A stretch of 64,000 nucleotides of DNA from Pseudoxanthomonas koreensis_A (GTDB taxonomy: Bacteria > Pseudomonadota > Gammaproteobacteria > Xanthomonadales > Xanthomonadaceae): positions 1,116,001-1,180,000 of the forward strand of contig NZ_CP169056.1 in assembly GCF_041890415.1 (NCBI RefSeq). Reading direction: 5' to 3'. A program made the position numbers and the translations under genes. The notes under the pieces were generated by a model. The model saw only the letters and a list, made by a program, of their open reading frames with translations. It was not told the DNA's origin and did not search any database. How positions within the stretch are numbered: the stretch's first letter is position 1; every line of letters begins with the position of its first letter. This document shows positions 45,754 through 53,550 of this stretch, piece after piece.

Positions 45754-45863
45754 GGCTCCGGCGGGAGCCGCGATGCACCGGGTGTGCCGTGGCCGCTCGG
45801 GCGCACATCCATGTGCGCACTCGCTACCGCGGCCATCCATGGCCGCTGCCCCGACACACCCGG
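45754..45863 (+). repeat. Composite nested palindrome, element A
   Basis: Order of parts: a small hairpin GGCTCCGGCGGGAGCC at 45754-45769; an outer arm CCGGGTGTG at 45778-45786; inner hairpin 1, GCGCACAT-CC-ATGTGCGC, at 45801-45818; inner hairpin 2, GCGGCCAT-CC-ATGGCCGC, at 45829-45846; and the closing outer arm CACACCCGG at 45855-45863. The outer stem and two inner hairpins would form a three-way junction in RNA or single-stranded DNA. Four relatives (B to E) lie on both sides of yajC-secDF. Confidence 0.75.
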
Positions 45864-45949
45864 CACATCACGTCTTCTGCGCGCGTCCGGGGCGTGGCTT
45901 CTGCGTGGGGTTGGGAAGCCATGGCCTTCACGCTTGCGAAGGACGTCGT

Positions 45950-46065
45950 ACCCCGGGTATCCGGGGCAAGCGGCACATGGATGTGCCGCGGCCGCGAGTG
46001 CGTACATGGATGTACGCCCGAGCGGTGACCCGGATACCCGGGGTGCGGCGGCCCCCGCCGGAGCC
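45950..46065 (-). repeat. Composite nested palindrome, element B (inverted)
   Basis: This copy has the opposite orientation to A. The outer arms ACCCCGGGTATCCGGG (45950-45965) and CCCGGATACCCGGGGT (46029-46044) pair perfectly over 16 bp. Inside are CGGCACAT-GG-ATGTGCCG (45971-45988) and GCGTACAT-GG-ATGTACGC (46000-46017). The edge hairpin follows at 46050-46065. Stem sequences differ from A at many positions, yet pairing is kept. Confidence 0.78.
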
Positions 46066-46089
46066 AGCGCACGCTTCTGCCCTTGCTTC

Positions 46090-46112
46090 GGCCTTGGCCT
46101 TGGCCTTGGCCT
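46090..46112. repeat. GGCCTT hexanucleotide tandem array (about 3.8 copies)
   Basis: GGCCTT is repeated from 46090 to 46112 without a mismatch, just outside element B and 159 bp before yajC. The yajC promoter probably lies between here and 46271; CATAAT at 46232-46237 is a -10 candidate. Confidence 0.8.
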
Positions 46113-46271
46113 GTTCCGGCCCCGGGCCGTTGGCTGTGGGCCCCTCCGGCTCCCCGTGCCGCCCTCCGCGCTCAATTCCGGGCGGAAACATCCCGGCTCG
46201 GGCTTGCAATGGGTCGATCCCGCCCCTATGGCATAATCCACGGCTATTTTCCGCACCACACTGGAAGTCCC

Positions 46272-46607
46272 ATGAGCCTGTTTGCCTCGCTGGCCCCGAC
46301 CGCCGTCCTCGCTGCCGCCTCGCCGCAGGGCGGAGGCTTCGGCATGCTGCTGTTCCCGGTCATCCTGATCGCGATCATGTATTTCCTGATGATCCGCCCG
46401 CAGATGAAGCGGCAGAAGGAGCACCAGGCCATGCTCGGCAAGCTCTCGCGCGGCGACGAGGTGCTGACCAATGGCGGCGTGGCCGGCGTGGTCACCGACA
46501 TCGGCGACAACTTCGTGACCGTCGAGGTGGCCGACAACGTCCGCCTGCGCGTGCAGCGGGCAGCCATCTCCAACGTGCTGCCCAAGGGCACCTTGAAGGC
46601 CGCCTGA
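46272..46607 (+). CDS. yajC: Preprotein translocase subunit YajC
   Basis: YajC is a small single-span inner-membrane protein associated with SecDF. The 111-residue product has a membrane helix at about 24-42 (LLFPVILIAIMYFLMIRPQ) followed by the cytoplasmic domain QMKRQKEHQAMLGKLSRGDEV, typical of the family. The ATG at 46272 has GGAAG 4 bases upstream. It precedes secD by 58 bp. Confidence 0.96.
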   Translation: MSLFASLAPTAVLAAASPQGGGFGMLLFPVILIAIMYFLMIRPQMKRQKEHQAMLGKLSRGDEVLTNGGVAGVVTDIGDNFVTVEVADNVRLRVQRAAISNVLPKGTLKAA

Positions 46608-46665
46608 TCCTCCTGTCCCACCTATGAGCGTGGTCCTGCCTGGCAGGGCCGCGCGGGGTTCCGCA

Positions 46666-48507
46666 ATGCTCGAGTTTCCGCGCTGGAAATATTTCGTCAT
46701 CCTCCTGGTGCTTGCCATCAGCGCGCTGTACGCGCTGCCCAACGTGTACCAGAGCGACAATGCCGTGCAGATCACGGCCAACCGCGGCGCCAGCCTTGAC
46801 GAGGCACTGCGCGCCCGGGTGCAGGCCGACCTGGAAAAGGCCGGGCTGACGCCCAAGTCCGTGGCCATCGAGGGCGACAGCCTGATGGTGCGCGTGCATG
46901 ATCCCGAAGCGCAGACCGTGGCTGCCGACGTCCTGCGTGAGGACCTGGGCCAGACCCATACGGTGGCCCTGAACCTGGCCTCCAACGTGCCGGCCTGGCT
47001 GGACATGCTGGGTGCCAAGCCGATGGTCCTGGGCCTGGACCTGCAGGGCGGCGTCCACTTCGTGCTGCAGGTCGACCAGAACGCCGCGCTGGAAAAGCGC
47101 GTGGAATCCTACGTCGAGGACGTGCGCGTAACCCTGCGCGAGAACCGCATCCGCTACACCGCGGTGGATCGTCGCGCCGACAACAGCATCCACGTGTCGC
47201 TGGCCTCCGATGCCGATCCTGCGCGCGCGCGCGAGCTGCTGGTCAAGGCCATGCCCACCCTGGGCATCGACACCCAGGGCGGGCGCCTGACCGTGCGCAT
47301 CCCGGAGACCGAACTGGCCCAGATCGCCGGGTCGGCGATCGAACAGAACATGACCACGCTGCGCAACCGCATCGACTCGCTGGGCGTGGCCGAGCCGATC
47401 ATCCAGCGCCAGGGCAACGACCGCATCGTGGTGCAGTTGCCCGGCGTGCAGGACACCGCCGAGGCCAAGCGCATGATCGGCGCCACCGCCACCCTGGAAT
47501 ACCGCGCGGTGATCGACGGCAACGCCTATGACGCCCTGTCCACCGGCCGGGTGCCGCCGGAGGCCAAGGTGTTCCGCCGCCGCGACGGCAGCCCGGTGCT
47601 GCTGAGCAAGCGGGTGATCGTCACCGGCGACCAGATGGTGGACGCGACCAGCTCCATCGACCAGAACGGCCAGCCGGCGGTCAGCGTCACCCTCAACAAC
47701 GTCGGCGGCGACCGCATGTTCGACTTCACCAGCCAGAGCGTGGGCAAGCCGATGGCGGTGGTGTACACCGAGCGCATCCCGCAGGTGACCATGGTCAACG
47801 GCGAGGAGGTGCGCAGCTTCCGGGTCAAGGAAGAGGTCATCTCGGTGGCCAACATCAACGGCGTGTTCGGCAAGAACTTCCAGACCACCGGCCTGGAAAA
47901 GACCGAGGCCGACGACCTGGCCAAGCTGCTGCGCGCCGGCTCGCTGGCCGCGCCGATGGACTTTGTCGAGGAGCGCATCGTCGGCCCCAGCCTGGGCAAG
48001 GAGAACGTGGAGCGCGGCGTGACCGCGGTGCTGTTCGCATTCCTGTTCACCCTGGTGTTCTTCGGGGTGTACTACCGCATGTTCGGCGTACTCACCGGCC
48101 TGGCGCTGATGTTCAACCTGCTGATCGTGGTGGCGGTGATGTCGCTGTTCGGAGCGACCATGACCCTGCCGGGCTTTGCCGGCCTGGCCCTGTCCATCGG
48201 CCTGTCGGTGGACGCCAACGTGCTGATCAACGAGCGCATCCGCGAGGAACTGCGCGCCGGGGTGCCGGCCAAGGCCGCCATCGTGGGTGGCTACGAGAAG
48301 GCGTCGGGCACCATCCTGGACGCCAACCTCACCGCCATCCTGGCCGGCGTGGCCCTGTATGCGTTCGGCACCGGCCCGCTCAAGGGCTTTGCGGTGACCA
48401 TGGTGGTCGGCATCGTCGCCTCGATGTTCACCGCGATCACCGTGTCGCGTGCGCTTGCCGTGCTGATCTATGCGCGCCGCAAGAAGCTCAAGTCCCTGGC
48501 CATCTGA
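46666..48507 (+). CDS. secD: Protein translocase subunit SecD
   Basis: SecD with SecF uses the proton gradient to pull exported proteins through SecYEG. The 613-residue protein has an N-terminal helix, a large periplasmic domain (about 30-440) with LGLDLQGGVHFVLQVD, and five C-terminal helices containing LSVDANVLINERIREEL. ATG at 46666 (MLEFPRWKYF) is preferred because xanthomonad SecD proteins begin there; an in-frame ATG at 46624 would add 14 residues. secF follows after 16 bp. Confidence 0.96.
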   Translation: MLEFPRWKYFVILLVLAISALYALPNVYQSDNAVQITANRGASLDEALRARVQADLEKAGLTPKSVAIEGDSLMVRVHDPEAQTVAADVLREDLGQTHTVALNLASNVPAWLDMLGAKPMVLGLDLQGGVHFVLQVDQNAALEKRVESYVEDVRVTLRENRIRYTAVDRRADNSIHVSLASDADPARARELLVKAMPTLGIDTQGGRLTVRIPETELAQIAGSAIEQNMTTLRNRIDSLGVAEPIIQRQGNDRIVVQLPGVQDTAEAKRMIGATATLEYRAVIDGNAYDALSTGRVPPEAKVFRRRDGSPVLLSKRVIVTGDQMVDATSSIDQNGQPAVSVTLNNVGGDRMFDFTSQSVGKPMAVVYTERIPQVTMVNGEEVRSFRVKEEVISVANINGVFGKNFQTTGLEKTEADDLAKLLRAGSLAAPMDFVEERIVGPSLGKENVERGVTAVLFAFLFTLVFFGVYYRMFGVLTGLALMFNLLIVVAVMSLFGATMTLPGFAGLALSIGLSVDANVLINERIREELRAGVPAKAAIVGGYEKASGTILDANLTAILAGVALYAFGTGPLKGFAVTMVVGIVASMFTAITVSRALAVLIYARRKKLKSLAI

Positions 48508-48523
48508 GGGAAGGAACCAGAAC

Positions 48524-49489
48524 ATGAATATCTTTCCCCTGACCCTGATCCCCCACGAGCCGCGCGTCGGCTTCATGCGGGTGCGCTGGGTGGCCATGGT
48601 GGTGGCGGCGCTGCTGCTGGTGGCCTCGATCACAGGCATCGTGGCCAATGGCTTCAACTACGCGCTGGATTTCACCGGCGGCACCGTGGTGGAAGTCCGG
48701 TTCGAGCACCCGGCCAACGTCGACCATGTGCGCGAACAGGTCGCGCGCGCCGGCTACGAGGGCGCCCAGGTGCAGAACTTCGGCAGCGGCAGCGACCTGC
48801 TGGTGCGGCTGCAGCCTCGCGACGGCCAGACCACCACCGACGCCAACAACCGCACCGCCCAGGAAGTGATGGAGGCGGTGAGCACGCCGGAGAACAAGGC
48901 CACCCTGCTGCGCACCGAGTTCGTCGGCCCGCAGGTGGGCAAGGAACTGGCGATGAACGGCCTGTACGCGGCGATCTTCGTGGTGGTCGGCTTCCTGATC
49001 TACATCGGCTTCCGCTTCGAGTTCAAGTTCGCGGTGTCGGCCACCCTGACCACCATGTTCGACGTACTGGTGGTGGCTGGCTACTTCGCCTGGAGTGGGC
49101 GCGAGTTCGACCTCACCGTGCTGGCCGGGTTGTTGTCGGTAATGGGCTTCTCGATCAACGACACCATCGTGGTGTTCGACCGTGTGCGCGAGAACTTCCG
49201 CAGCCTGCGGGCGGACCCGGACGAGGTGTTCGACCGCTCCATCAACCAGACCCTGTCGCGCACCATCATCACCTCGGTGGTGTTCTTCCTGTCGGTGCTG
49301 GCGCTGTACCTGTACGGCGGCGGCTCGCTGGAAGGGCTGGCGCTGAGCCAGATGATCGGCGCGGTGATCGGTACGCTGTCCTCGATCTTCATCGCCTGTC
49401 CGCTGCTGACCCTGGGCTTCCTGAGGGTCACCAAGCAGGACCTGCTGCCCAAGGCCAAGGACGAAGCCGAACTGGCCCGCCGGCCGTAA
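48524..49489 (+). CDS. secF: Protein translocase subunit SecF
   Basis: The 321-residue partner of SecD has six membrane helices. Conserved features are YALDFTGGTVVEV after helix 1 and SINDTIVVFDRVRENFR in the helix 4-5 region, with the functional Asp and Arg residues. ATG at 48524 has AAGGA 8 bases upstream. A strong terminator follows 23 bp after the stop, closing the yajC-secD-secF unit. Confidence 0.97.
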   Translation: MNIFPLTLIPHEPRVGFMRVRWVAMVVAALLLVASITGIVANGFNYALDFTGGTVVEVRFEHPANVDHVREQVARAGYEGAQVQNFGSGSDLLVRLQPRDGQTTTDANNRTAQEVMEAVSTPENKATLLRTEFVGPQVGKELAMNGLYAAIFVVVGFLIYIGFRFEFKFAVSATLTTMFDVLVVAGYFAWSGREFDLTVLAGLLSVMGFSINDTIVVFDRVRENFRSLRADPDEVFDRSINQTLSRTIITSVVFFLSVLALYLYGGGSLEGLALSQMIGAVIGTLSSIFIACPLLTLGFLRVTKQDLLPKAKDEAELARRP

Positions 49490-49512
49490 CGTCGCGCCAC
49501 GCCGCGAACGAG

Positions 49513-49538
49513 AAGCCGCCTCCGGGCGGCTTTTTTCG
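49513..49538 (+). terminator. Rho-independent terminator after secF
   Basis: A perfect 8-bp stem, AAGCCGCC (49513-49520) and GGCGGCTT (49525-49532), closes a TCCG loop and runs into a T tract. It lies 23 bp after the secF stop. Confidence 0.92.
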
Positions 49539-49687
49539 TTGCATCTCCCAAGGGCGGGATGTGCGCTGCCGCGAGACAAGGGGGCGCACTGGGTCCACCA
49601 TCTGGATGGTGAGCACAAATTGAGGCGGTGGATGTTGTTGGCTTCGGAGGGAGCCGTGGCCTGTCGAAGCCAGGGCGGAGGGATATC

Positions 49688-49799
49688 GGCTTCGGAGGGA
49701 GCCGTGGACGTGCGGGTGTGGCGTGACCGCTCGGGCGCACATCCATGTGCGCACTCGCTACCGCGGCCATCATGGCCGCTGCCCCGACACACCCGCACG
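49688..49799 (+). repeat. Composite nested palindrome, element C
   Basis: Edge hairpin GGCTTCGGAGGGAGCC at 49688-49703. Outer arms CGTGCGGGTGTG (49709-49720) and CACACCCGCACG (49788-49799) pair perfectly over 12 bp. Inner hairpin 1 is GCGCACAT-CC-ATGTGCGC at 49735-49752. Inner hairpin 2 is GCGGCCAT-C-ATGGCCGC at 49763-49779, one base shorter in the centre than in A and D. Confidence 0.75.
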
Positions 49800-49835
49800 C
49801 CCACGTCTTCGGCGTGCCGATGCCACCTCCCCGTC

Positions 49836-49996
49836 GTAGGAGCCGGTCTTGCCGGCGACCGCGGTGCTGGATGGCGTGTAGCGATGCTGCGGCCCGTCAC
49901 AGGCCGCGTCATTGCTGGACGCCGCACGGCACCGCGTCACGTCACCTGCGCCACACGCCGCACTACCCCGCGGTCGCCGGCAAGGCCGGCTCCTAC
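49836..49996. repeat. TAGGAGC palindromic repeat, copy 3
   Basis: Left arm 49836-49864 (GTAGGAGCCGGTC start) and right arm 49968-49996 are reverse complements over 29 bases with one mismatch, separated by 103 bp of unrelated sequence. It lies in the first unit of the tandem duplication after secF. Confidence 0.8.
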
Positions 49997-50174
49997 AGGA
50001 GTGCAGCGGCACCACGTTGGTGAGGGGGGATACACGGTTCGCATCCACCGTGGTCGTTGCCGCCGCAAACGTTGCCGCGCCATCGATACACCGATGGATG
50101 TCGTCCGGCTGTGGGGATGGGGCAAGCTGCGTCTGTCGGCTTGGGATCACGACCTCGAGGCGGTGGGTGTTGTC

Positions 50175-50285
50175 GGCTCCGGAGGGAGCCGTGGGCGTGC
50201 GGGTGTGGTGCGACCGCTCGGGCGCACATCCATGTGCGCACTCGCTACCGCGGCCATCCATGGCCGCTGCCCCGACATACCCGCA
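50175..50285 (+). repeat. Composite nested palindrome, element D
   Basis: Edge hairpin GGCTCCGGAGGGAGCC at 50175-50190. Outer arms TGCGGGTGTG (50198-50207) and CATACCCGCA (50276-50285) pair over 10 bp with one G-T. Inner hairpins GCGCACAT-CC-ATGTGCGC (50222-50239) and GCGGCCAT-CC-ATGGCCGC (50250-50267) are identical to those of A. Confidence 0.75.
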
Positions 50286-50323
50286 CATCCACGTCTTCGG
50301 TGCGCCTGTGCCTCATCCCCGTT

Positions 50324-50415
50324 GTAGGAGCCGGTCTTGCCGGCGACCGCGGCGCGGTGTGGTGTGTCGCGATGCCGCAGCCTGCATCGCGGTCGCCGGC
50401 AAGGCCGGCTCCTAC
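50324..50415. repeat. TAGGAGC palindromic repeat, copy 4
   Basis: Left arm 50324-50350 and right arm 50389-50415 pair with a single mismatch over 27 bases across a 38-bp spacer. The spacer differs from that of copy 3, although the arms are nearly the same. Confidence 0.8.
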
Positions 50416-50505
50416 ACGGGTGCAGCACACGTCGGTGATGGGATGCACGGTTTGCGTACGCCGTTGCCGCCGCAAACGATGCCGCGGCATCGATACACCG
50501 ATGGA

Positions 50506-50629
50506 CGTCGTCCGGCCGGGGGGATGGGGCAAGTGGCACATGGATGTGCCACGGCCCCGAGTGCGCACATGGATGTGCGCCCGAGGGGTGCGCCATCCCC
50601 CCGGTCGGACGACGGCCCCCTCCGAAGCC
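50506..50629 (-). repeat. Composite nested palindrome, element E (inverted)
   Basis: The outer arms at 50506-50527 and 50593-50614 pair over 22 bp with only one mismatch (a G-T type), the longest outer stem of the family. The inner hairpins are GTGGCACAT-GG-ATGTGCCAC (50533-50552, a 9-bp stem) and GCGCACAT-GG-ATGTGCGC (50563-50580). The edge hairpin, in inverted orientation, is at 50614-50629. It lies about 210 bp downstream of the suhB stop codon (minus strand). Confidence 0.78.
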
Positions 50630-50839
50630 ATACATCACAGGCGCACTTGCTCATGCGCTCAAAGGCTGCACCCTTCGCCGGGCATGGTGGCCACGTCTTG
50701 GGCAGGCGCTGATCCACTCCGGCAGCCCCGTTTCGCGCAGCGGGCTGGTTCGCCTTCGAGGAGCCGGCCCCGTGCGTGTATGCCTCGTATGTGCCTTGAA
50801 CCGACGGGGTCCAGCGTCACGCCACGCAGGGCAGGTGGT

Positions 50840-51664
50840 TCAGTCGAACGCCTTGGCGTATCCGGTGTTGACCACCAGCTTCTGCAGTTCGTCGGCAACC
50901 TTGACGTTGGCGGCGATCACCTGCCGCGCCTCCGGGCCGCGTTCGTCCAGGCGGGCCAGCGCTGCGCCGCGGTAATCGCAGACCCGACCCCCGGCCTCGC
51001 GCACCAGCAGCACCCCGGCGGCGATGTCCCAGACCTTCAGCCCAGCCTCGAAATACGCATCCAGGCGGCCGCAGGCCACGTAGGCCAGGTCCAGCGCGGC
51101 CGAGCCGGTGCGGCGCACGTCCTCGGCAGTGGTCAGCAGCGAATCGACGCACTTGAGCTGGGCGCTGGCGCGGGCGCGCTCGCGCGGCGGGAAGCCGGTA
51201 CCGACCTGTGCGCCAGCCAGGTCCTTGCGGTCGGCCACCCGGATCTTCTTGTCGTTGAGCAGCGCGCCGGCACCGCGGCTGGCAGTGAACAGCTCGTTGC
51301 GCAGCGGGTCGAAGATCACCGCGTCGGTCGGTTCGCCGTTCTCCACCAGGGCGATCGACACGCAGTAATGGGGAAACCCGCGCAGGTAATTGCTGGTGCC
51401 ATCCAGCGGATCGATCACCCACTGGAAGCGGCCCTGGCGACCCGGCTGGTGGCCACCTTCCTCGCCCAGCACCCCGTAATCGGGGTAGGCGCGGCGCAGC
51501 TCCTTGACGATTGCCAGTTCGGCATCGGCGTCGACTTCGCTGGCGTAGTCCATGCGCTGCTTCTGGACCACGGTCAGGGCGTCCAGGCGGTTGATGCTGC
51601 GCAGCAGGACATTGCCGCCGAGGCGGGCGGCCTTGACCATGACGTTGACGGCGGGCTTGAGCAT
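50840..51664 (-). CDS. suhB: Inositol monophosphatase family protein (SuhB)
   Basis: SuhB-type proteins hydrolyse inositol monophosphates and, in enterobacteria, join Nus-factor antitermination complexes on rRNA. The 274-residue product has the metal-binding motifs GEEGG (67-71) and WVIDPLDGTSNY (82-93, with D85 and D88), and later KVWDIAAG. ATG at 51664 matches the family start. It is divergent from trmJ across 93 bp, an arrangement conserved in many gammaproteobacteria. Confidence 0.93.
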   Translation of the reverse strand: MLKPAVNVMVKAARLGGNVLLRSINRLDALTVVQKQRMDYASEVDADAELAIVKELRRAYPDYGVLGEEGGHQPGRQGRFQWVIDPLDGTSNYLRGFPHYCVSIALVENGEPTDAVIFDPLRNELFTASRGAGALLNDKKIRVADRKDLAGAQVGTGFPPRERARASAQLKCVDSLLTTAEDVRRTGSAALDLAYVACGRLDAYFEAGLKVWDIAAGVLLVREAGGRVCDYRGAALARLDERGPEARQVIAANVKVADELQKLVVNTGYAKAFD

Positions 51665-51757
51665 GGCAAAGGTGTCCCGTGGGCAGGGCCGGGTGAGGCG
51701 GGCGAAGGAAAAGAGCAAGCCGGCGCGAGGCCGGCCGCGCAGTTTACCATTTGCGTC
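51665..51757. promoter_or_regulatory. Divergent suhB/trmJ promoter region
   Basis: The 93-bp gap must drive both genes. For trmJ, TACCAT at 51745-51750 is a -10 candidate only 7 bp before the ATG, which would give an almost leaderless message. No clear -35 box was found. The suhB side shows no obvious promoter. Confidence 0.4.
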
Positions 51758-52552
51758 ATGTCTACTTCCGCACCGCAAGGCCCGGCTGGCCGCATCCGCA
51801 TCGTCCTGGTCGGCACCCAGCATCCGGGCAACATCGGCGCAGCCGCGCGCGCACTCAAGACGATGGGCCTGTCGCAACTGGTCCTGGTGGCGCCGGAGAA
51901 ACCGCTGGACGATGCCGCCTACCGGCGCTCGGCCGGGGCCGAGGACGTGCTGGGCAACGCGCCGCAGTACGCCACCCTGGCCGAGGCGGTGGCCGACTGC
52001 CGCCTGGTGCTGGGCTGCACCGCACGCAGCCGGCGCGTGCAACTGGAGCAGCTGGAGCCGGACGTGGCCGCCGGACGCCTGCTGGAGCTGGCCACGCAAG
52101 GCCCGGTGGCGCTGGTGTTCGGGCGCGAGCGTACCGGGCTGACCAACGAGGAACTGCAGCTGTGCCATGCGTCGGTCCACATCCCGTCCGACCCTGCGTT
52201 CAGTTCACTCAACCTGGCTGCCGCGGTGCAGGTCCTGGCCTATGAGGTACGGCGTGCGCTGCTGCGGTCCGTGCCGGTGGCGGTGCCGGCATCGAGCGGT
52301 CCGGACGCGCAGCCGGCCACGCACGAACAGGTGGAGGGGTTCTTCGCCCAGCTCGCGCACACCCTCGAGGACATCGACTTCCACAAGGGGCGGGCGCCGG
52401 AATCGGCCATGCGCAAGCTCAGGCGCCTGTTCCTGCGTACCGACCTGAGCGTGCATGAAGTGCGCCTGCTGCGCGGCGTGCTGGCCGATGCCCAGCGCAT
52501 GGCCAGGCTGGCAACCGAGGCCGGCCACGGCCCGTCGCAGGTGTCGCCCTGA
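51758..52552 (+). CDS. trmJ: tRNA (cytidine/uridine-2'-O-)-methyltransferase TrmJ
   Basis: TrmJ methylates the ribose of nucleotide 32 in several tRNAs using S-adenosylmethionine. The 264-residue SPOUT-class protein has GTQHPGNIGAAARALKTMGL (motif 1), VFGRERTGLTNEEL (motif 2) and IPSDPAFSSLNLAAAVQVLAYE region (motif 3, core SSLNLAAAVQ) that together form the trefoil knot. A helical C-terminal extension is as expected for the family. The ATG at 51758 aligns with the family start. Confidence 0.94.
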   Translation: MSTSAPQGPAGRIRIVLVGTQHPGNIGAAARALKTMGLSQLVLVAPEKPLDDAAYRRSAGAEDVLGNAPQYATLAEAVADCRLVLGCTARSRRVQLEQLEPDVAAGRLLELATQGPVALVFGRERTGLTNEELQLCHASVHIPSDPAFSSLNLAAAVQVLAYEVRRALLRSVPVAVPASSGPDAQPATHEQVEGFFAQLAHTLEDIDFHKGRAPESAMRKLRRLFLRTDLSVHEVRLLRGVLADAQRMARLATEAGHGPSQVSP

Positions 52553-52578
52553 ACGGCTTTGGGCTAGGCTGCGCGGAT

Positions 52579-53550
52579 ATGAAGCGGGTAGGCCTTTGGT
52601 CCGGCGTGCACAGGAGTATCCAGGCCGTTTTCTGGACGCTGCTGGCCGCCCTTGTGGCGGCACCGGCACAGGCGGCCGGTCAGGCGGCTCCTGGCGCCGA
52701 CGTCGACGATGCGCATGTACTGGTGCTGGGCCGCATCAGCGACGATCCGCGCTCGGATTACGACCCGCTCAAGGCGTTGCTCGATTATGTTGTCCCGCGC
52801 ATGCGCGAGGTCGGCATCACCGAGGGCCGGGTGCTGATGGCCCGCGATGCCCGGCAGATGGCCAGCTACCTGCGCCGCGGCCGGGTGGACTGGGTGACCG
52901 AGGCGGCGGGCACCGCGGTGCAGTTGCAGCAGCGTGCCGACGCGCGGCTGCTGCTGCTGACCGAGCGCAACGGCACCAGCCGCTACCGCACGATGTTCTT
53001 CGTCCACCGCGACAGCCCGATCCGCAACCTGTCCGGTTTGCGCGGCCACACCCTGGCCTTGCAGGACCCCGGCTCCACCAGTGGCTACCAGGTACCGATG
53101 ATCACCCTGCTGGACAACGGCCTGGTGCCCGGAATCCTGGCCGGGCCTGGCGACCGCCCCGGCGCCGACCGGGTGGGCTACCTGTTCGCGCGTTCGCAGC
53201 TCAATGTCGCGGTGTGGGTGCACAAGCGCATGGTCGATGCCGGCGCGATCAGCGACCTGGACTGGAATGATCCGGCGCGGGTGCCGCCGGCGTTCAAGCC
53301 CAGCCTGCGGGTGGTGCACCAGACCGATTCCTACCCGGGGGCACTGGAACTGGTCGGACCGGGCATGCGCCCGGAAGTGGAGGCGCGCCTGCGCCAGGTC
53401 CTGCTGCAGGCAGCCGAAGACCCCGCCGCCGCGCAGGCGCTGGAAAAGTTCTTCGACACCTCGCGCTTCCTGCCGCCGGACGAAGACACCCGGCGCTCGC
53501 TGGCGAACCTGCGCGAGGGCATCGCGCGGGTGAACGCGGAGGTCGAATGA
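52579..53550 (+). CDS. PhnD-like periplasmic phosphate/phosphonate-binding protein
   Basis: The 323-residue product has a signal peptide (about 1-33) and a type 2 periplasmic-binding-protein fold of the PhnD group: LKALLDYVVPRMREVG, VDWVTEAAGTAVQL, TMFFVHRDSPIRNLSGLRG and DPGSTSGYQVPM with the substrate-binding loop. No ABC permease or ATPase is adjacent. Its stop overlaps the ATG of a membrane GGDEF-EAL protein by 4 bases. It is therefore probably the ligand-binding half of a c-di-GMP sensor rather than part of an importer. Confidence 0.85.
   Translation: MKRVGLWSGVHRSIQAVFWTLLAALVAAPAQAAGQAAPGADVDDAHVLVLGRISDDPRSDYDPLKALLDYVVPRMREVGITEGRVLMARDARQMASYLRRGRVDWVTEAAGTAVQLQQRADARLLLLTERNGTSRYRTMFFVHRDSPIRNLSGLRGHTLALQDPGSTSGYQVPMITLLDNGLVPGILAGPGDRPGADRVGYLFARSQLNVAVWVHKRMVDAGAISDLDWNDPARVPPAFKPSLRVVHQTDSYPGALELVGPGMRPEVEARLRQVLLQAAEDPAAAQALEKFFDTSRFLPPDEDTRRSLANLREGIARVNAEVE

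Larger units (their letters stand above)
49539..50839. other. 1.3-kb non-coding repeat region between secF and suhB
   Basis: No convincing gene is present. Short frames on both strands encode repetitive peptides that follow the DNA repeats. The region contains composite palindromes C, D and E and TAGGAGC palindromes 3 and 4. It also has a lone edge hairpin GGCTTCGGAGGGAGCC at 49640-49655 and an isolated palindrome CACCATC-TG-GATGGTG near 49599-49614. It is built as two degenerate tandem units, about 49688-50133 and 50175-50533. Both run composite palindrome, TAGGAGC pair, a shared stretch with GCCGCCGCAAACG and ATACACCGATGGA, then GTCGTCCGG. Confidence 0.8.

Noticed and set aside
45743..46236. 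Short frames in the tgt-yajC gap and after secF encoding repeated peptides such as MCALATAAI
   Set aside because: The same peptide recurs only because the DNA palindromes recur. Frames occur on both strands with no ribosome sites.
49539..50839. Repeats after secF considered as a CRISPR array
   Set aside because: The repeats are long, inverted and nested, with irregular spacing and no short identical direct repeats or unique spacers; no cas gene is nearby.
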